Shown piece by piece: positions 17,147 to 25,893 of a DNA stretch of 64,000 nt. A program made the translations under genes and the position numbers. The notes under the pieces are model-generated. The model searched no databases and was not told the origin of the DNA. It worked only from the letters and a program-made list of their open reading frames with translations. Each line of letters begins with the position of its first letter. Within the stretch, counting starts at the first letter, position 1. The stretch is taken from positions 98,681 to 162,680 of the forward strand of contig JAKAWX010000003.1 of the NCBI GenBank assembly GCA_021816865.1, in the 5' to 3' direction. Source of the stretch: Thermoplasmata archaeon (GTDB taxonomy: Archaea > Thermoplasmatota > Thermoplasmata > Lutacidiplasmatales > UBA184).

Positions 17147-18410
17147 GTCGAGCAACCCGCTCGAGATCGAGTACGGGATCGAGCTCGACGGCCTGCGCGT
17201 CGTGCGCCAGGCCTCCCCCGCCGGGGCCGCCAGCTTTTCCGCCTCCTACGTGGGACCTGCCGGCTGGGGGTTCGACCCCAGCGGCCTCGAGGGGACCGCG
17301 CGGCTCGTCAACCAGCTTATCACGAGCGCCGCCGGGGCGCGCGACCGCGTCGAGCTCGCCCGCGCGCTCGACCGGGCCGGGGCGACCCTCTCCCGGCAAA
17401 GCGCGCCCGAATCCGGCGAGGTTACGATCTGGGGCCCCGCGACCGGATGGGAGCGCCTTTTGGGGATCCTCGCGGACGTCGTGCTCCGGCCCCGGTTCGA
17501 CCCGAGCGACGTCGCGCGCGCCCGCCGCCAGATCCGAGAGGTCCAGCTCCGGGAGGCGACGCAGCCGGCGAACCGCGCCGAGCGCGAGCTCTGGCGGACC
17601 GTCTTCCCCGACGGCCACCCGTACCGGGAATCCGGCCTCGGCTCCGCCACGTCGGTCGACCGTATCGCGCGGGCCGACCTCGTTCGCTTCCACCGCCGGC
17701 ACTACACGAGCGGCGACGCGGTCCTCGTCGTGACCGCGCCCGCCCGACGACCGGCGGTCGAGCGGGCCGCGCGACGGCTCTTCGGCACGTTCGCCGAGAC
17801 GCGGGGCCCCCGGCTCGCGCTTCCCAAGGTCCGTGCACCGGCCGTGGCGACGCGCTCGGTCGACCTGCCGGGCCGTTCGCAGGTCGAAGTACGCGTTGGC
17901 GGCGCGTCGATCGCCCGTTCGGCGCCCGAATACCCCGCCGCCGCGCTCGCGAACGAGATCCTCGGGGGCCGCCCGCTCCTGAGCCGGCTCTTCCAGCGCG
18001 TCCGCGAGCACGGCGGGCTCGCCTACCACGCGTCGAGCTCCCTCGAGGCGATGCGGTTCGCCGGCCACTGGGAGGTCCAGGCCGGCACCGGCGCGGACCG
18101 CTACCGCAAGGTCCTCCCGATGCTCCGCGAGGAGCTCGACCGGTTGCGGACCGACACCGTCGGCGCGCGCGAGCTCGCCGCGATCCGCGAGAGCGCGATC
18201 GGCGAGATCCCTCTCGCGCTCGAATCGACCTCGGACGCGCACGAGCTGGCGGTCGACGTCGCCTACCACCGGCTCGCGGGCGACTACTGGCTGAGGTGGC
18301 CCGCGGCGCTGCGAGCCGTCCGTCCGGTCGACGTGAGGGAAGCGGCCGAGGTCGCGATCGACCGCCGGAGCTCGGTGACGGTCCTCGCGGGGCCGCTCGG
18401 TTCGCGCTGA
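17139..18410 (+). CDS. M16 family peptidase-like protein, non-catalytic subunit
   Basis: 423-residue paralogue of the preceding peptidase. The zinc motif is absent: the corresponding position reads ARLVNQLITSAAG. The substrate-positioning element found in the C-terminal half of M16B partners is present in RLFQRVREHGGLAYHASS (Arg and Tyr). Together with the upstream gene it would form a closed two-subunit proteolytic chamber. ATG 17139 lies within the upstream stop region. The 3' end converges on fdhD. Confidence 0.85.
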   Translation: MSESSNPLEIEYGIELDGLRVVRQASPAGAASFSASYVGPAGWGFDPSGLEGTARLVNQLITSAAGARDRVELARALDRAGATLSRQSAPESGEVTIWGPATGWERLLGILADVVLRPRFDPSDVARARRQIREVQLREATQPANRAERELWRTVFPDGHPYRESGLGSATSVDRIARADLVRFHRRHYTSGDAVLVVTAPARRPAVERAARRLFGTFAETRGPRLALPKVRAPAVATRSVDLPGRSQVEVRVGGASIARSAPEYPAAALANEILGGRPLLSRLFQRVREHGGLAYHASSSLEAMRFAGHWEVQAGTGADRYRKVLPMLREELDRLRTDTVGARELAAIRESAIGEIPLALESTSDAHELAVDVAYHRLAGDYWLRWPAALRAVRPVDVREAAEVAIDRRSSVTVLAGPLGSR

Positions 18411-18470
18411 GTCTTCGGCGCCGGGCGGCGGAGGGGACGGGCCGCTAGCGGTTCGGGGAAGCGACGACCG

Positions 18471-19316
18471 CTACGGGCCGTCGCGCACCCGCTCCGGATG
18501 GGCGTAGAGGCTCAACCGGTCGCCTCGGACGAACGCGGCGAGCGTGATCCCGAATCGGTCGGCGGCCGTGACGGCAAGGCTCGACGGCGCGGAGACCGCA
18601 GCGACCACCGGGACGCCGGCCGCGTGGGCCTTTTGGACGATCTCGAAGCTCACGCGTCCGCTCACCTGGAGGAGAAGGCCCGACGCCGGCAGACGGCCGT
18701 CGAGGAAGAGGCGGCCGACGACCTTGTCGACGGCGTTGTGCCGTCCGATATCCTCGGCGACCGCCACCGCCCGATCGTCCGCGTCGAAGAGGCCCGCGGC
18801 GTGCAAGCCACCGGTCCGCTCGAAGAGGCGCTGGTGGGCGCGCAGCGCCTCGGGGAGCGCGGCGAGGCGGCGCGCGCTCACCACGAGGTCGCTCTTCACC
18901 GGTCCCCCGCGCTCGGCGTAGATCCCCTTCACGAGCGCTCGGCCGCACACCCCGCAGCTCGAGTTCGTCAGGAACTGTCGACGGGCGCCCGCGTCGACCG
19001 TCACGGGGCGGCGCGTGTGGACGTCGACGATCTGGTCCCCGTTCGCGGCGTGCGACTCGATCCGGTCGACCTCGGCCCGGTCGGAGAGAACCCCTTCCGC
19101 GAACAGGAACCCGGCGGCGAGGCTCTCGTCGTCGGTCGGGGTGCGCATCGTGACGCTCACCGTTTCGGCGCGGCCCGCGCACACCAGGCGGATCTCGAGC
19201 GGCTCCTCCGTCACGACCGTCTCGGGCGCCGGGTAGGAGAGGGGCCCGCGGCCGTCCGGGACCGACCACTTCACGCTGTCGACCGTCGTGACGCTCGCGA
19301 GCTCGCCCGACCTCAT
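18471..19316 (-). CDS. fdhD: Formate dehydrogenase accessory sulfurtransferase FdhD
   Basis: FdhD transfers sulfur to the molybdenum cofactor and is needed for formate dehydrogenase activity. The 281-residue protein has the sulfur-carrying CxxC loop in LTNSSCGVCGRALVKG and the conserved core SLAAGFLFAEGV, AVAEDIGRHNAVDKVVG and VSGRVSFEIVQKAHAAGVPVVAAVSAPSSLAV. It lies one base after the DUF1641 gene, in the same operon as the molybdoenzyme it would serve. The 3' end is convergent with the M16 pair. Confidence 0.94.
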   Translation of the reverse strand: MRSGELASVTTVDSVKWSVPDGRGPLSYPAPETVVTEEPLEIRLVCAGRAETVSVTMRTPTDDESLAAGFLFAEGVLSDRAEVDRIESHAANGDQIVDVHTRRPVTVDAGARRQFLTNSSCGVCGRALVKGIYAERGGPVKSDLVVSARRLAALPEALRAHQRLFERTGGLHAAGLFDADDRAVAVAEDIGRHNAVDKVVGRLFLDGRLPASGLLLQVSGRVSFEIVQKAHAAGVPVVAAVSAPSSLAVTAADRFGITLAAFVRGDRLSLYAHPERVRDGP

Positions 19317-19317
19317 C

Positions 19318-19785
19318 TCACGGCCCGGGAGATCGACCGGCGCCCCTCAGGAACCCGAGGGTCATGCGCACCCCTCGGTTGACGTCCGGGTCGTTCAGCG
19401 CGGCGAGCACCTCGATCGGCCCGATCGGCGGGCCGGCGGCGGCGCGCTCGGCCTCGGCGAGGGCGCGCGGGACCCGTGCGGTCCAAGAGGCGAGCGCGGC
19501 GGGGTCGACGTCGCGGAACGCCGCCGCGAGCGCGGTCGCCGCGCGCATCGCGCCGCGGACGTCGGAGGCGGGCAGCCTCTGGGTGAGCACCTCGACCACC
19601 CGGTCCTCCTCGCGGAGGAGGTCGGAGCCGAACCGCAAGAACCCTTTCTCGTCCAGGAGGCGCAGGAGGGCGAGGAACGCTCGCAGGGAGTCGGCGGAGG
19701 CAACGAGATCGGTCCCGAACGCCCCGGACGCGGCGACCGGGGAGGTAGCGCTCGCCGGCGGTCGGGACCGGATCGGGCGCGCCAT
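19318..19785 (-). CDS. DUF1641 family protein
   Basis: 155-residue predominantly helical protein placed between the molybdopterin oxidoreductase and fdhD. The C-terminal ALNDPDVNRGVRMTLGFLRGAG matches what I know of the DUF1641 family, which in Bacillus (YjgD, YrhD) sits next to formate-dehydrogenase-like genes exactly as here. The function is unknown; a structural or targeting subunit of the oxidoreductase is plausible. Spacing to both neighbours is one or two bases. Confidence 0.8.
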   Translation of the reverse strand: MARPIRSRPPASATSPVAASGAFGTDLVASADSLRAFLALLRLLDEKGFLRFGSDLLREEDRVVEVLTQRLPASDVRGAMRAATALAAAFRDVDPAALASWTARVPRALAEAERAAAGPPIGPIEVLAALNDPDVNRGVRMTLGFLRGAGRSPGP

Positions 19786-19786
19786 G

Positions 19787-22705
19787 CTAGCTCCCCGGCG
19801 GGCGGTAGTCGGGGCGGGCCCACTTCTTGGCGACCTCCACCCCGTGCTGGGGGCGGCGGAGCTTGCCGCGCGGGTTCGAGGGGCGGACGGGCGATTCGAG
19901 CGGACCCGCCGGGTCGATCCGCTCGAGGCGCACCCGGGTCCCCTTGTAGTCGGGCGTCGACGTCGGGGGGTCCCGGACGTCGCTCGTGAGCCGGTTGACG
20001 GCCGCCTCCCCGCGGTCGTTCAGGGAAAGGAACAGCGTGCGGCCACGGACGCGGTCGGTGACATGGACCCGCGTCCGGACCGCGCCCGACGCGGAGACGA
20101 GGCGCACCGTGTCGCCCTCGCGGAGGCCCCGCTCGTCGGCGAGCACGCTCGACACCTCGACGTACGAACCGGGCACTTTCGCGGAGATCCCGGGGGTCTC
20201 GTACGTGAGGTTCCCCCAGTGGAAGTGCTCCAGGACCCGGCCGTTGTCGAGCGAGAGGTCGAACTCGGGGTCGACCGGCGCGGGCTCGGTCGTGTCGACC
20301 GGGAAGAAGTGCGCCTTCCCCTCGGGAAGGTTGAACCGTTCGAGGTGGAGTACCGGCGTGTCGGTGCCGTCGGCGCGGATCGGCCAGAGCAGGCTCCGGA
20401 ATCCCTCGAGCCGGGCGAAGCTCGCCCCGGCGAAGGCGGGCGTGACCCGCGCGACCTCGTCGAGCACGTCGGACGGCGACGTCGCGGTCCATCGGGCGCC
20501 GAGCCGGTTCGCGAGCGCGGTGAGGATCTCCCCGTCGGTCTTCGTCCCCTCGAGCGGAGGGAAAGCGCGGTAGAGGCGCTGGAGGCGGCGCTCGGTGTTG
20601 ACGAACGATCCCTCCTTTTCGAGGCTCGCCGCGACGGGCAGCACGACGTCCGCGTACTCGGCGGTGCGGGTCAGGAAGAGGTCCTGGACGACCAGGAGGT
20701 CGAGGCGCTCGAACGCCCGGGCTACCTTCGCCTCGTCCGCGTCGGCGAGCAGCTTGTCCTCCCCGAGGATGTAAAGGGCGTGGAGGCGCCCGTCGAGGAT
20801 CGCGTCGACAAGCTCCGTGCTCGTGAGTCCCTTCGTCGACGGAAGGGGTGTGGCCCACTCCCGTTCGACGCGCGCCCGCGCGTCGGCGTTGTCGACGCGC
20901 TCGTACCCCGGAAGGAACGCGGGCAGGCATCCGAAGTCGCTCACGCCCTGCACGTTCGCATGACCGCGCAGCGGGTACCCCCCGGTGGAGGGGCGCCCAA
21001 AGTTGCCGGTGACGAGGAGGAGGTTGCAGATCGCGGTCGAGGTGTCGCTGCCGTTCTGGTGCTGGGTCACGCCCATCGCCCAGAGGATGCACGCGGTGCG
21101 GGCGGCATGGAACATCTCGGCCGTGCGGACGATCTCGGCCCGAGGGATCCCGGTCGCCTCCTCCGCGAACTCGAGCGTGAACTTCGCGAGACTCTCTTTC
21201 CATCGGTCGAAACCCTGCGTCCGCTCGGCGATGAAGCGACGGTCCTCCCACCCCTGGTCGACGAGGTACCGGGCGACGGCGTTGAGGAGCACGAGGTCGG
21301 TCCCGGCGCGGGGCGAGAGGAAGAGGTCCGCGCGGGCGGCGAGCTCGTGGCGCCGAGGGTCGACGACGAGCAGCTTCAGGCGGCCCTGCTTTTGCGCCCG
21401 TTTGATCCGTCCCGCGAGGACCGGGTGGGCCTCGGCGGCGTTCGACCCGATCGTCATCACGAGCTCCGCGCTCTCGATGTCGGCGAAGGTCCCGGGGTCG
21501 GCGCCGACGCCGACCGTGCGGAACAGGCCGGTCGTGGCCGGGGCCTGGCAGTAGCGCGCGCAGTTGTCGACGTTGTTCGTGCCGAGGACCTGGCGGGCGA
21601 ACTTCTGGGTGAGGTACGCCTCCTCGTTCGTCCCGGTGCACGTGGCGATGATCCCGATCGAGTCGGGGCCGTAGCGCTCACGGATCTCGCGGAGGCGGGA
21701 GGCGACCCGGTCGAGCGCGTCGTCCCACCCCGTCGTACGGAAGCGGTCGCCGTCGCGCACGAGCGGCTCAGTAAGACGATTCGGGCTGTTGACGAACCCG
21801 AGACCGAACTTCCCTTTCACGCAGGTCGCGATCCCGTTCGCCGGCGACTCGGCGCGCGGGAGCACCTTGAGGATCTCGCGGCCGCGGGTCCAGACCTCGA
21901 ACGAGCACCCGACGCCGCAGAACGGGCAGACGGTCTTGGTGCGCGCGATCGAGCCCGCGCGCGACGCGGCCTCGATCTCGCTCGACAGCCAGAGCGGTTC
22001 GAGGTCGGGCGAGGCCTCCTTGACCCACGAGACGAGGTGCGAGCGCGCGGGAGCCGAGAGCCCCGAGAAGTGCGCCGCTCGTCCCTTCATCGACTTCTCG
22101 AGGAGGGCGTCGACGGGGCAGACGGTCGCGCACGTCCCGCACGAGACGCAGGACGAGCGGTCGATCTCCGCGCCGTCGTCCCAGACGACCCGGGGCGGCT
22201 CGAGCGACCAGTCGATGTGGAGGACCTCGTGGACGACGACCTCCTGGCAGGCCTCGACGCAGCGGCCGCAGAGAATGCACTGGCTCGGGTTGTAGGAGTA
22301 GAACGGGCTAGAGTCGTCGACCGGGTACGGCTTCGGCCGGAACGACTGGATCTGGATTCCCATGCGGAGCGCGGTGTTGTGGAGCTCGCAGTCGCCGTTG
22401 TTGCGGTCGCAGATCGTGCACGCGAGCTCGTGGTTCTCGAGCAGGCGGCCCATCGCGGCCTCGCGGGCGGCGACGACCGTCGGGCTCGAGGCGTCCACCT
22501 GCATACCTTCCTCGAGCTGCGTCGCGCACGACCGCACGACGCGCCCGTCGACGACGACGAGGCAGGTATCGCACGTCGCGAGCGGGCCGAGCTTCGGGTG
22601 ATAGCAGACGCTCGGAACGCTGCGCCCCGTGGCACGCAAGAACTCGAGGAGGGACCCGCTCGGCGGGGCCTCTCGCGGCTCCCCGTCGAGAACGACCCGA
22701 ACCAT
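19787..22705 (-). CDS. Molybdopterin oxidoreductase, formate dehydrogenase-like alpha subunit (YrhE/YjgC type)
   Basis: 972-residue complex iron-sulfur molybdoenzyme. In order: an N-terminal [2Fe-2S] domain (TCDTCLVVVDGRVVRSC), a NuoG-like His-Cys3 cluster motif (HELACTICDRNNGDC), two ferredoxin motifs (CILCGRCVEAC; CVSCGTCATVCP), the [4Fe-4S] motif before the Mo domain (CPFCGVGC), then the Mo/W-bis-MGD catalytic domains. The metal-ligand Cys is in CARYCQAP (about residue 384), and the Arg of PLRGHANVQG matches the formate-site Arg of E. coli FdhF. The residue after the ligand Cys is Gln rather than the His of FdhF, as I recall for the Bacillus YrhE/YjgC group. ATG 22705 heads the gene; DUF1641 and fdhD follow. 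Confidence 0.9.
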   Translation of the reverse strand: MVRVVLDGEPREAPPSGSLLEFLRATGRSVPSVCYHPKLGPLATCDTCLVVVDGRVVRSCATQLEEGMQVDASSPTVVAAREAAMGRLLENHELACTICDRNNGDCELHNTALRMGIQIQSFRPKPYPVDDSSPFYSYNPSQCILCGRCVEACQEVVVHEVLHIDWSLEPPRVVWDDGAEIDRSSCVSCGTCATVCPVDALLEKSMKGRAAHFSGLSAPARSHLVSWVKEASPDLEPLWLSSEIEAASRAGSIARTKTVCPFCGVGCSFEVWTRGREILKVLPRAESPANGIATCVKGKFGLGFVNSPNRLTEPLVRDGDRFRTTGWDDALDRVASRLREIRERYGPDSIGIIATCTGTNEEAYLTQKFARQVLGTNNVDNCARYCQAPATTGLFRTVGVGADPGTFADIESAELVMTIGSNAAEAHPVLAGRIKRAQKQGRLKLLVVDPRRHELAARADLFLSPRAGTDLVLLNAVARYLVDQGWEDRRFIAERTQGFDRWKESLAKFTLEFAEEATGIPRAEIVRTAEMFHAARTACILWAMGVTQHQNGSDTSTAICNLLLVTGNFGRPSTGGYPLRGHANVQGVSDFGCLPAFLPGYERVDNADARARVEREWATPLPSTKGLTSTELVDAILDGRLHALYILGEDKLLADADEAKVARAFERLDLLVVQDLFLTRTAEYADVVLPVAASLEKEGSFVNTERRLQRLYRAFPPLEGTKTDGEILTALANRLGARWTATSPSDVLDEVARVTPAFAGASFARLEGFRSLLWPIRADGTDTPVLHLERFNLPEGKAHFFPVDTTEPAPVDPEFDLSLDNGRVLEHFHWGNLTYETPGISAKVPGSYVEVSSVLADERGLREGDTVRLVSASGAVRTRVHVTDRVRGRTLFLSLNDRGEAAVNRLTSDVRDPPTSTPDYKGTRVRLERIDPAGPLESPVRPSNPRGKLRRPQHGVEVAKKWARPDYRPPGS

Positions 22706-22750
22706 GTCCAGCGACCGACGTACGCGGTTGCACGTCCGTAGGGGACCCGG

Positions 22751-22759
22751 CTATTTAGC
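22751..22759 (-). promoter_or_regulatory. Probable TATA box of the formate dehydrogenase-like operon
   Basis: GGCTAAATAGCC (minus strand) is the only AT-rich element upstream of ATG 22705. Its centre is about 50 bp before the ATG, implying a leader of roughly 20-25 nt. It overlaps the last codons of mobA, so the oxidoreductase genes may be transcribed separately from mobBA. Confidence 0.45.
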
Positions 22760-23384
22760 CGCCCCCAGAATCGGACCGGCGGCGCCCGGAGGACCCGAGC
22801 GCCGGGTCGGTCGACCACCGACGGTACGCTTCGACCGTGTCGACGTCCCGGAACGACCGCGGTTCGATCGTGCCGGCGGGGAGGAACCGCACCCCACCGG
22901 CGCGGTCGAGCTCCGCGACGAGATCCTTCAAGCCGCGACCCTCCCTTCGCAGCGCCCCGACCCGGCGCGAGTCGACCCCCGCGTAGATGGCGTGAAGGAC
23001 CTCCCACTCGCCGTCGGGTCCGACCGGTACGATCGTCCGTCCGTCGAACTCCCCCCGCATCGTTCGGATCCCGGCGACATCGAGGAACGGCATGTCGCCA
23101 CCGAACAGGAAGAACGGCGCGTCCGTCCGCGAACGCGCGACCTCGAGGCCTCCGAGCGGTCCCGCGTCGAACGGGTCGGTCACGACCCGGACCCCGCCGA
23201 GGTCGCAGGGAAGGACGCTCACGACCGTCACCTCGAGGCCCGCGTCCGTGAGGAGACGCACCTCCCTCCGGACGATCGGCTCGCCGTCGACCACGAGGTG
23301 GAACTTCCCGGGGAGGCGCGTCGCGCGACCGAGGAGGACGAACGCGTGCCGGACCGGCGCGAGCGTGGGACCCGGTCGCGTCAC
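22755..23384 (-). CDS. mobA: Molybdenum cofactor guanylyltransferase-like protein
   Basis: 209-residue nucleotidyltransferase-fold protein. The N-terminal loop, normally LAGGxSxRMGxDK, reads LLGRATRLPGKF, so part of the glycine pair is replaced, but the Arg and the GK step are kept. The metal-binding strand appears as FFLFGGDMPFLD, typical for MobA. The role would be adding GMP to molybdopterin to make the MGD used by the adjacent oxidoreductase. GTG 23384 overlaps the mobB stop. The altered loop leaves some doubt about exact specificity. Confidence 0.75.
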   Translation of the reverse strand: MTRPGPTLAPVRHAFVLLGRATRLPGKFHLVVDGEPIVRREVRLLTDAGLEVTVVSVLPCDLGGVRVVTDPFDAGPLGGLEVARSRTDAPFFLFGGDMPFLDVAGIRTMRGEFDGRTIVPVGPDGEWEVLHAIYAGVDSRRVGALRREGRGLKDLVAELDRAGGVRFLPAGTIEPRSFRDVDTVEAYRRWSTDPALGSSGRRRSDSGGG

Positions 23385-23929
23385 GAGCGTCGGACCTCGC
23401 GAACGTTTTGGGCGGACATCAGATGGCCCACGAACGTCCAGAGCGGGTCCGCGGTCCGGGCTCGACCATCGAGCTCGAGCGTCATCCGGCCCCGGCGGAG
23501 GGGCGCCCGGGCGAGAACCTGCCGAACGAGCCCCGGCGCCTCGCCCGGTTCGCGGATCCTCAGACGGAGGCCGCCGAACGAGCGACGCGTGTAGCCCTCG
23601 ACGAGGACCACGTCCACCGGGAGAAGATGCACGAACGTCCGCGGGGTGTCGCGAAGGTAGAAGAGCGACTCGGTCGAGTCGAAGACCACCACGTCCGCCC
23701 CCGCCGCGCGGTAGCGTCCGGTGTCCTTCCGGGGAAGGTCGGGCGGGTGGTGGGAGTGCTTGACGACCCCCACTCTCAGTCCGCGCGCGACCAGCCGGCG
23801 CACGCTCTCTTCCACCACCGTCGTCTTGCCGGACCCGCTCCGGCCCACGACCTGGATCACCACCGGGAGGTCGGGATCGGCCGCGGCGGGCCTCCGCACG
23901 GCCCCTTTACCCCCCCGCTCCGCGGGCAT
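23381..23929 (-). CDS. mobB: Molybdopterin-guanine dinucleotide biosynthesis protein MobB
   Basis: GTP-binding accessory protein for MGD synthesis, 182 residues from ATG 23929. The Walker A motif GRSGSGKTT follows VVIQVVG directly, then GLRVGVVKHSHHPPDLPRKDTGRYRAAGADVVVF and DVVLVEGYTR, all typical of MobB. The ORF track begins at 24058, but those extra 43 residues are low complexity and overlap the promoter region of the divergent gene at 24111. It is the first gene of the mobB-mobA run. Confidence 0.88.
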   Translation of the reverse strand: MPAERGGKGAVRRPAAADPDLPVVIQVVGRSGSGKTTVVEESVRRLVARGLRVGVVKHSHHPPDLPRKDTGRYRAAGADVVVFDSTESLFYLRDTPRTFVHLLPVDVVLVEGYTRRSFGGLRLRIREPGEAPGLVRQVLARAPLRRGRMTLELDGRARTADPLWTFVGHLMSAQNVREVRRS

Positions 23930-24083
23930 GTTCAGTCGCCCCGGTCGGCCATTGGCCCCGGCCCCACCGGCCCCGACCGAGCCGAACCGGGGCTCGGTGG
24001 AGCTGACCTCGAACGGGGTTCGGCCGCCCCGCGCGGAGGCCTCCGACCCAAGTCGCACCGCTTTTCCCTCGCAACAATACGCA

Positions 24084-24090
24084 CTTATAC
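24084..24090 (+). promoter_or_regulatory. TATA box of the small gene at 24111
   Basis: CTTATAC in an AT-richer patch, centred about 25 bp before ATG 24111, consistent with a leaderless transcript. Confidence 0.6.
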
Positions 24091-24110
24091 ACCCTCTCTA
24101 TCGGGAAGGT

Positions 24111-24368
24111 ATGCGGTCTCGCGCCAAAGCCGAACTCCCGGCCCAGGGTATGTTGAGGAAGAACATCACCATCACGCCCGACGAAGCGGAGTTCCTCGAA
24201 CGCCACCCCGAGATCAACCAGAGCGCCCTCTTCCGCCAGATTGTCGAGAGCCTCATGCTCGCGGAGCGCGCGCCGGGAGTCGCCTCCACGCAGGCGGTCC
24301 GCCTCGGAAAGGCGGTCTACCGGTCGGGCGCGATCATGTTCCAGCAGCCGGCCCAGCGTCGTCCGTAG
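24111..24368 (+). CDS. Small protein, possible ribbon-helix-helix-like regulator
   Basis: 85-residue protein that I do not recognise. Its core, KNITITPDEAEFLERHPEINQSALFRQIVESLML, begins with a short strand followed by two helices; the pattern resembles small ribbon-helix-helix DNA-binding proteins, but this is a weak inference. The start is ATG 24111, with a CTTATAC box at leaderless spacing; the longer upstream frame in the ORF track is antisense to mobB. The 3' end overlaps the end of the convergent D-aminoacyl-tRNA deacylase gene by 35 nt. Confidence 0.65.
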   Translation: MRSRAKAELPAQGMLRKNITITPDEAEFLERHPEINQSALFRQIVESLMLAERAPGVASTQAVRLGKAVYRSGAIMFQQPAQRRP

Positions 24369-25197
24369 GCGCCCCCTCGGCGTCGCCCCTTCGGGGAGCC
24401 TCCTTCTCGCGAAGCCGCGGGGCGAGGCCCGCGAAGCTGGGGTGGCGCGCGTCCTCGGACCGGATGTAGAGGATTCCCTCCGCCCCGGGGGTCCGGGCGT
24501 ACGCGGACTCGGCCGTGGCCCGGTCCAGCCCGACGAGCGCATGCCGGGAGATGAGGTGGCCGAACGCCCAACGTCTCCTCAAGGCGAGTTCCGTGAAGCG
24601 GGGTGCGTAGTGTCCTCCACCCACCCCGACCGCGACCCGGTCGCCGGGCGTGACGGCGAGCGCCGGCAGGACGCGGGCGAGCAGCCGGACCTCTTCCTCG
24701 GAGGGCGCCGACCGTTCGCCGAAGCCGATCTCCACGAAGAATGAGGGCAGACCGAGCTCGGGTCCGTGATGGGTCGACTCGTAGGTGGCGGGAACCCCCG
24801 CACCGGGAGCCCCTTCGGCCAGCGCCCGTAGGGCGGCCGCCATCCGCGGCGGGTCGGTCGGGACGAGGGTTCGGGGCCGACCGCCGACGTCCGCCGTATC
24901 GCCCGGGTTGCCGAGCGGGTGCACCGTGAGGCACTCGACGCCCTCTCCGCTGCGGTGGATGGAAGGGAAGACGAGGGTCGGCGCTTCGGCCCGGAGCGGA
25001 GCGGGCAGCCGGAGGTCGAGCCGCTCGTCATGGATGTGCCGGACCCCGCGCTTGAGCAATCCGGCGCCGGGCCCGAGACGGCGTATCGGCGCCCCCTCGA
25101 CGTGTCCCTCGGCGGCGGGCGGGGTTCCCCAAAGCCCCGCGACCCGGACGGCGACCGGGTCCGTTTCCGAGACCACGACCAGGTACTCGAAGGCCAT
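24334..25197 (-). CDS. dtdA: D-aminoacyl-tRNA deacylase (archaeal/plant DTD2 type)
   Basis: Hydrolyses D-amino acids mischarged on tRNA. The 287-residue protein shows the DTD2/GEK1 signatures STHHGPELGLPSFFVEIG and GVGGGHYAPRFTELAL in the expected order, and an N-terminal MAFEYLVVVSETDPVA. ATG 25197 is preferred to the ORF-track start at 25242 because the family begins at this strand and a weak TATA-like CCTATGCG is near -27. The C-terminal 20 residues are low complexity. It overlaps the convergent small gene by 35 nt. Confidence 0.88.
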   Translation of the reverse strand: MAFEYLVVVSETDPVAVRVAGLWGTPPAAEGHVEGAPIRRLGPGAGLLKRGVRHIHDERLDLRLPAPLRAEAPTLVFPSIHRSGEGVECLTVHPLGNPGDTADVGGRPRTLVPTDPPRMAAALRALAEGAPGAGVPATYESTHHGPELGLPSFFVEIGFGERSAPSEEEVRLLARVLPALAVTPGDRVAVGVGGGHYAPRFTELALRRRWAFGHLISRHALVGLDRATAESAYARTPGAEGILYIRSEDARHPSFAGLAPRLREKEAPRRGDAEGAPTDDAGPAAGT

Positions 25198-25290
25198 CCC
25201 GGGCGCGGGAAGCGCGGGCACGCATAGGTCTTCTCCCCGCACCGGAGGAGAGTCGCCTCTCTGCCGAGCGGGGCCGGGGCCGGAGCCCGC

Positions 25291-25893
25291 TCACGCCATA
25301 GCGGTGGTCGGCGACGGAGGCACCGCGGCCGGAGTTGCCGCGGCGGCGACGTACCTGACGACCTCGGCCGAAAGTTCGCGGAGGATCTCCCTCGCCTGTC
25401 GAAGGGCCTCCTCGGCCCGCCCCTGGAGGGGTGGGGCGATCGGGCGAACGAGGCAGTGGTCGGCGTACTCCTCCTCGTACGCGGCCCAGGCCCGATCCGA
25501 GGCACTGGCCCCCCGGAGCATTCCGGCCAGCTTCGGCCGACCGCCGAACCGGCCCGTGGAGTAGTACCCGAGCATTCGCTCGAGCGACGGAATCCGGGTG
25601 TTCTCGAGGATCTGCTGCTCGCGGAGCTCTCGAATCCGGGAGGCGCACGTCGGGATCTCCTCCGCTATCGGGAAGGCACCGAACAGTTCGCGGATGCGGG
25701 GGGCCCGAACCTGGGTGAGGTAGCGGGACCAGAGGGTGAGCCCGGCTCGGACCTCGTCCGCCGTCACCGCCTCGCCCTCTTCGAGGCGATCGGCGATCCC
25801 GTCCATCTTCTTCACCAGGGGAAACAATACCGACCCGTGCTCCTCTCGCACGAATCCGCGAATCTCGTCTACGAGGAAAGGGTTCGTCGCCAT
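25291..25893 (-). CDS. Uncharacterised helical protein
   Basis: 200-residue, mostly helical protein that I do not recognise. The first 60 residues (VDEIRGFVREEHGSVLFPL and the following charged helix) could be read as part of a four-helix bundle, and there is a second HC-containing segment YADHCLVRPI, but a full hemerythrin ligand set is not visible. The C terminus is an Ala/Pro/Thr tail. A strong ribosome-binding sequence AAGGAGG lies about 7 nt before ATG 25893, with a TATA-like CCTTATCT further upstream, so this gene is leadered, unlike several neighbours. It lies 93 nt before dtdA on the same strand. Confidence 0.6.
   Translation of the reverse strand: MATNPFLVDEIRGFVREEHGSVLFPLVKKMDGIADRLEEGEAVTADEVRAGLTLWSRYLTQVRAPRIRELFGAFPIAEEIPTCASRIRELREQQILENTRIPSLERMLGYYSTGRFGGRPKLAGMLRGASASDRAWAAYEEEYADHCLVRPIAPPLQGRAEEALRQAREILRELSAEVVRYVAAAATPAAVPPSPTTAMA

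Noticed and set aside
15632-17155. N-terminal extension of the UbiA frame to 790 residues
   Set aside because: The extension is antisense to the M16 peptidase; a TATA box at -27 supports the start at 15631.
19364-22741. 1125-residue plus-strand ORF over the formate dehydrogenase-like gene
   Set aside because: Shadow of a gene with clear iron-sulfur and molybdopterin motifs on the other strand.
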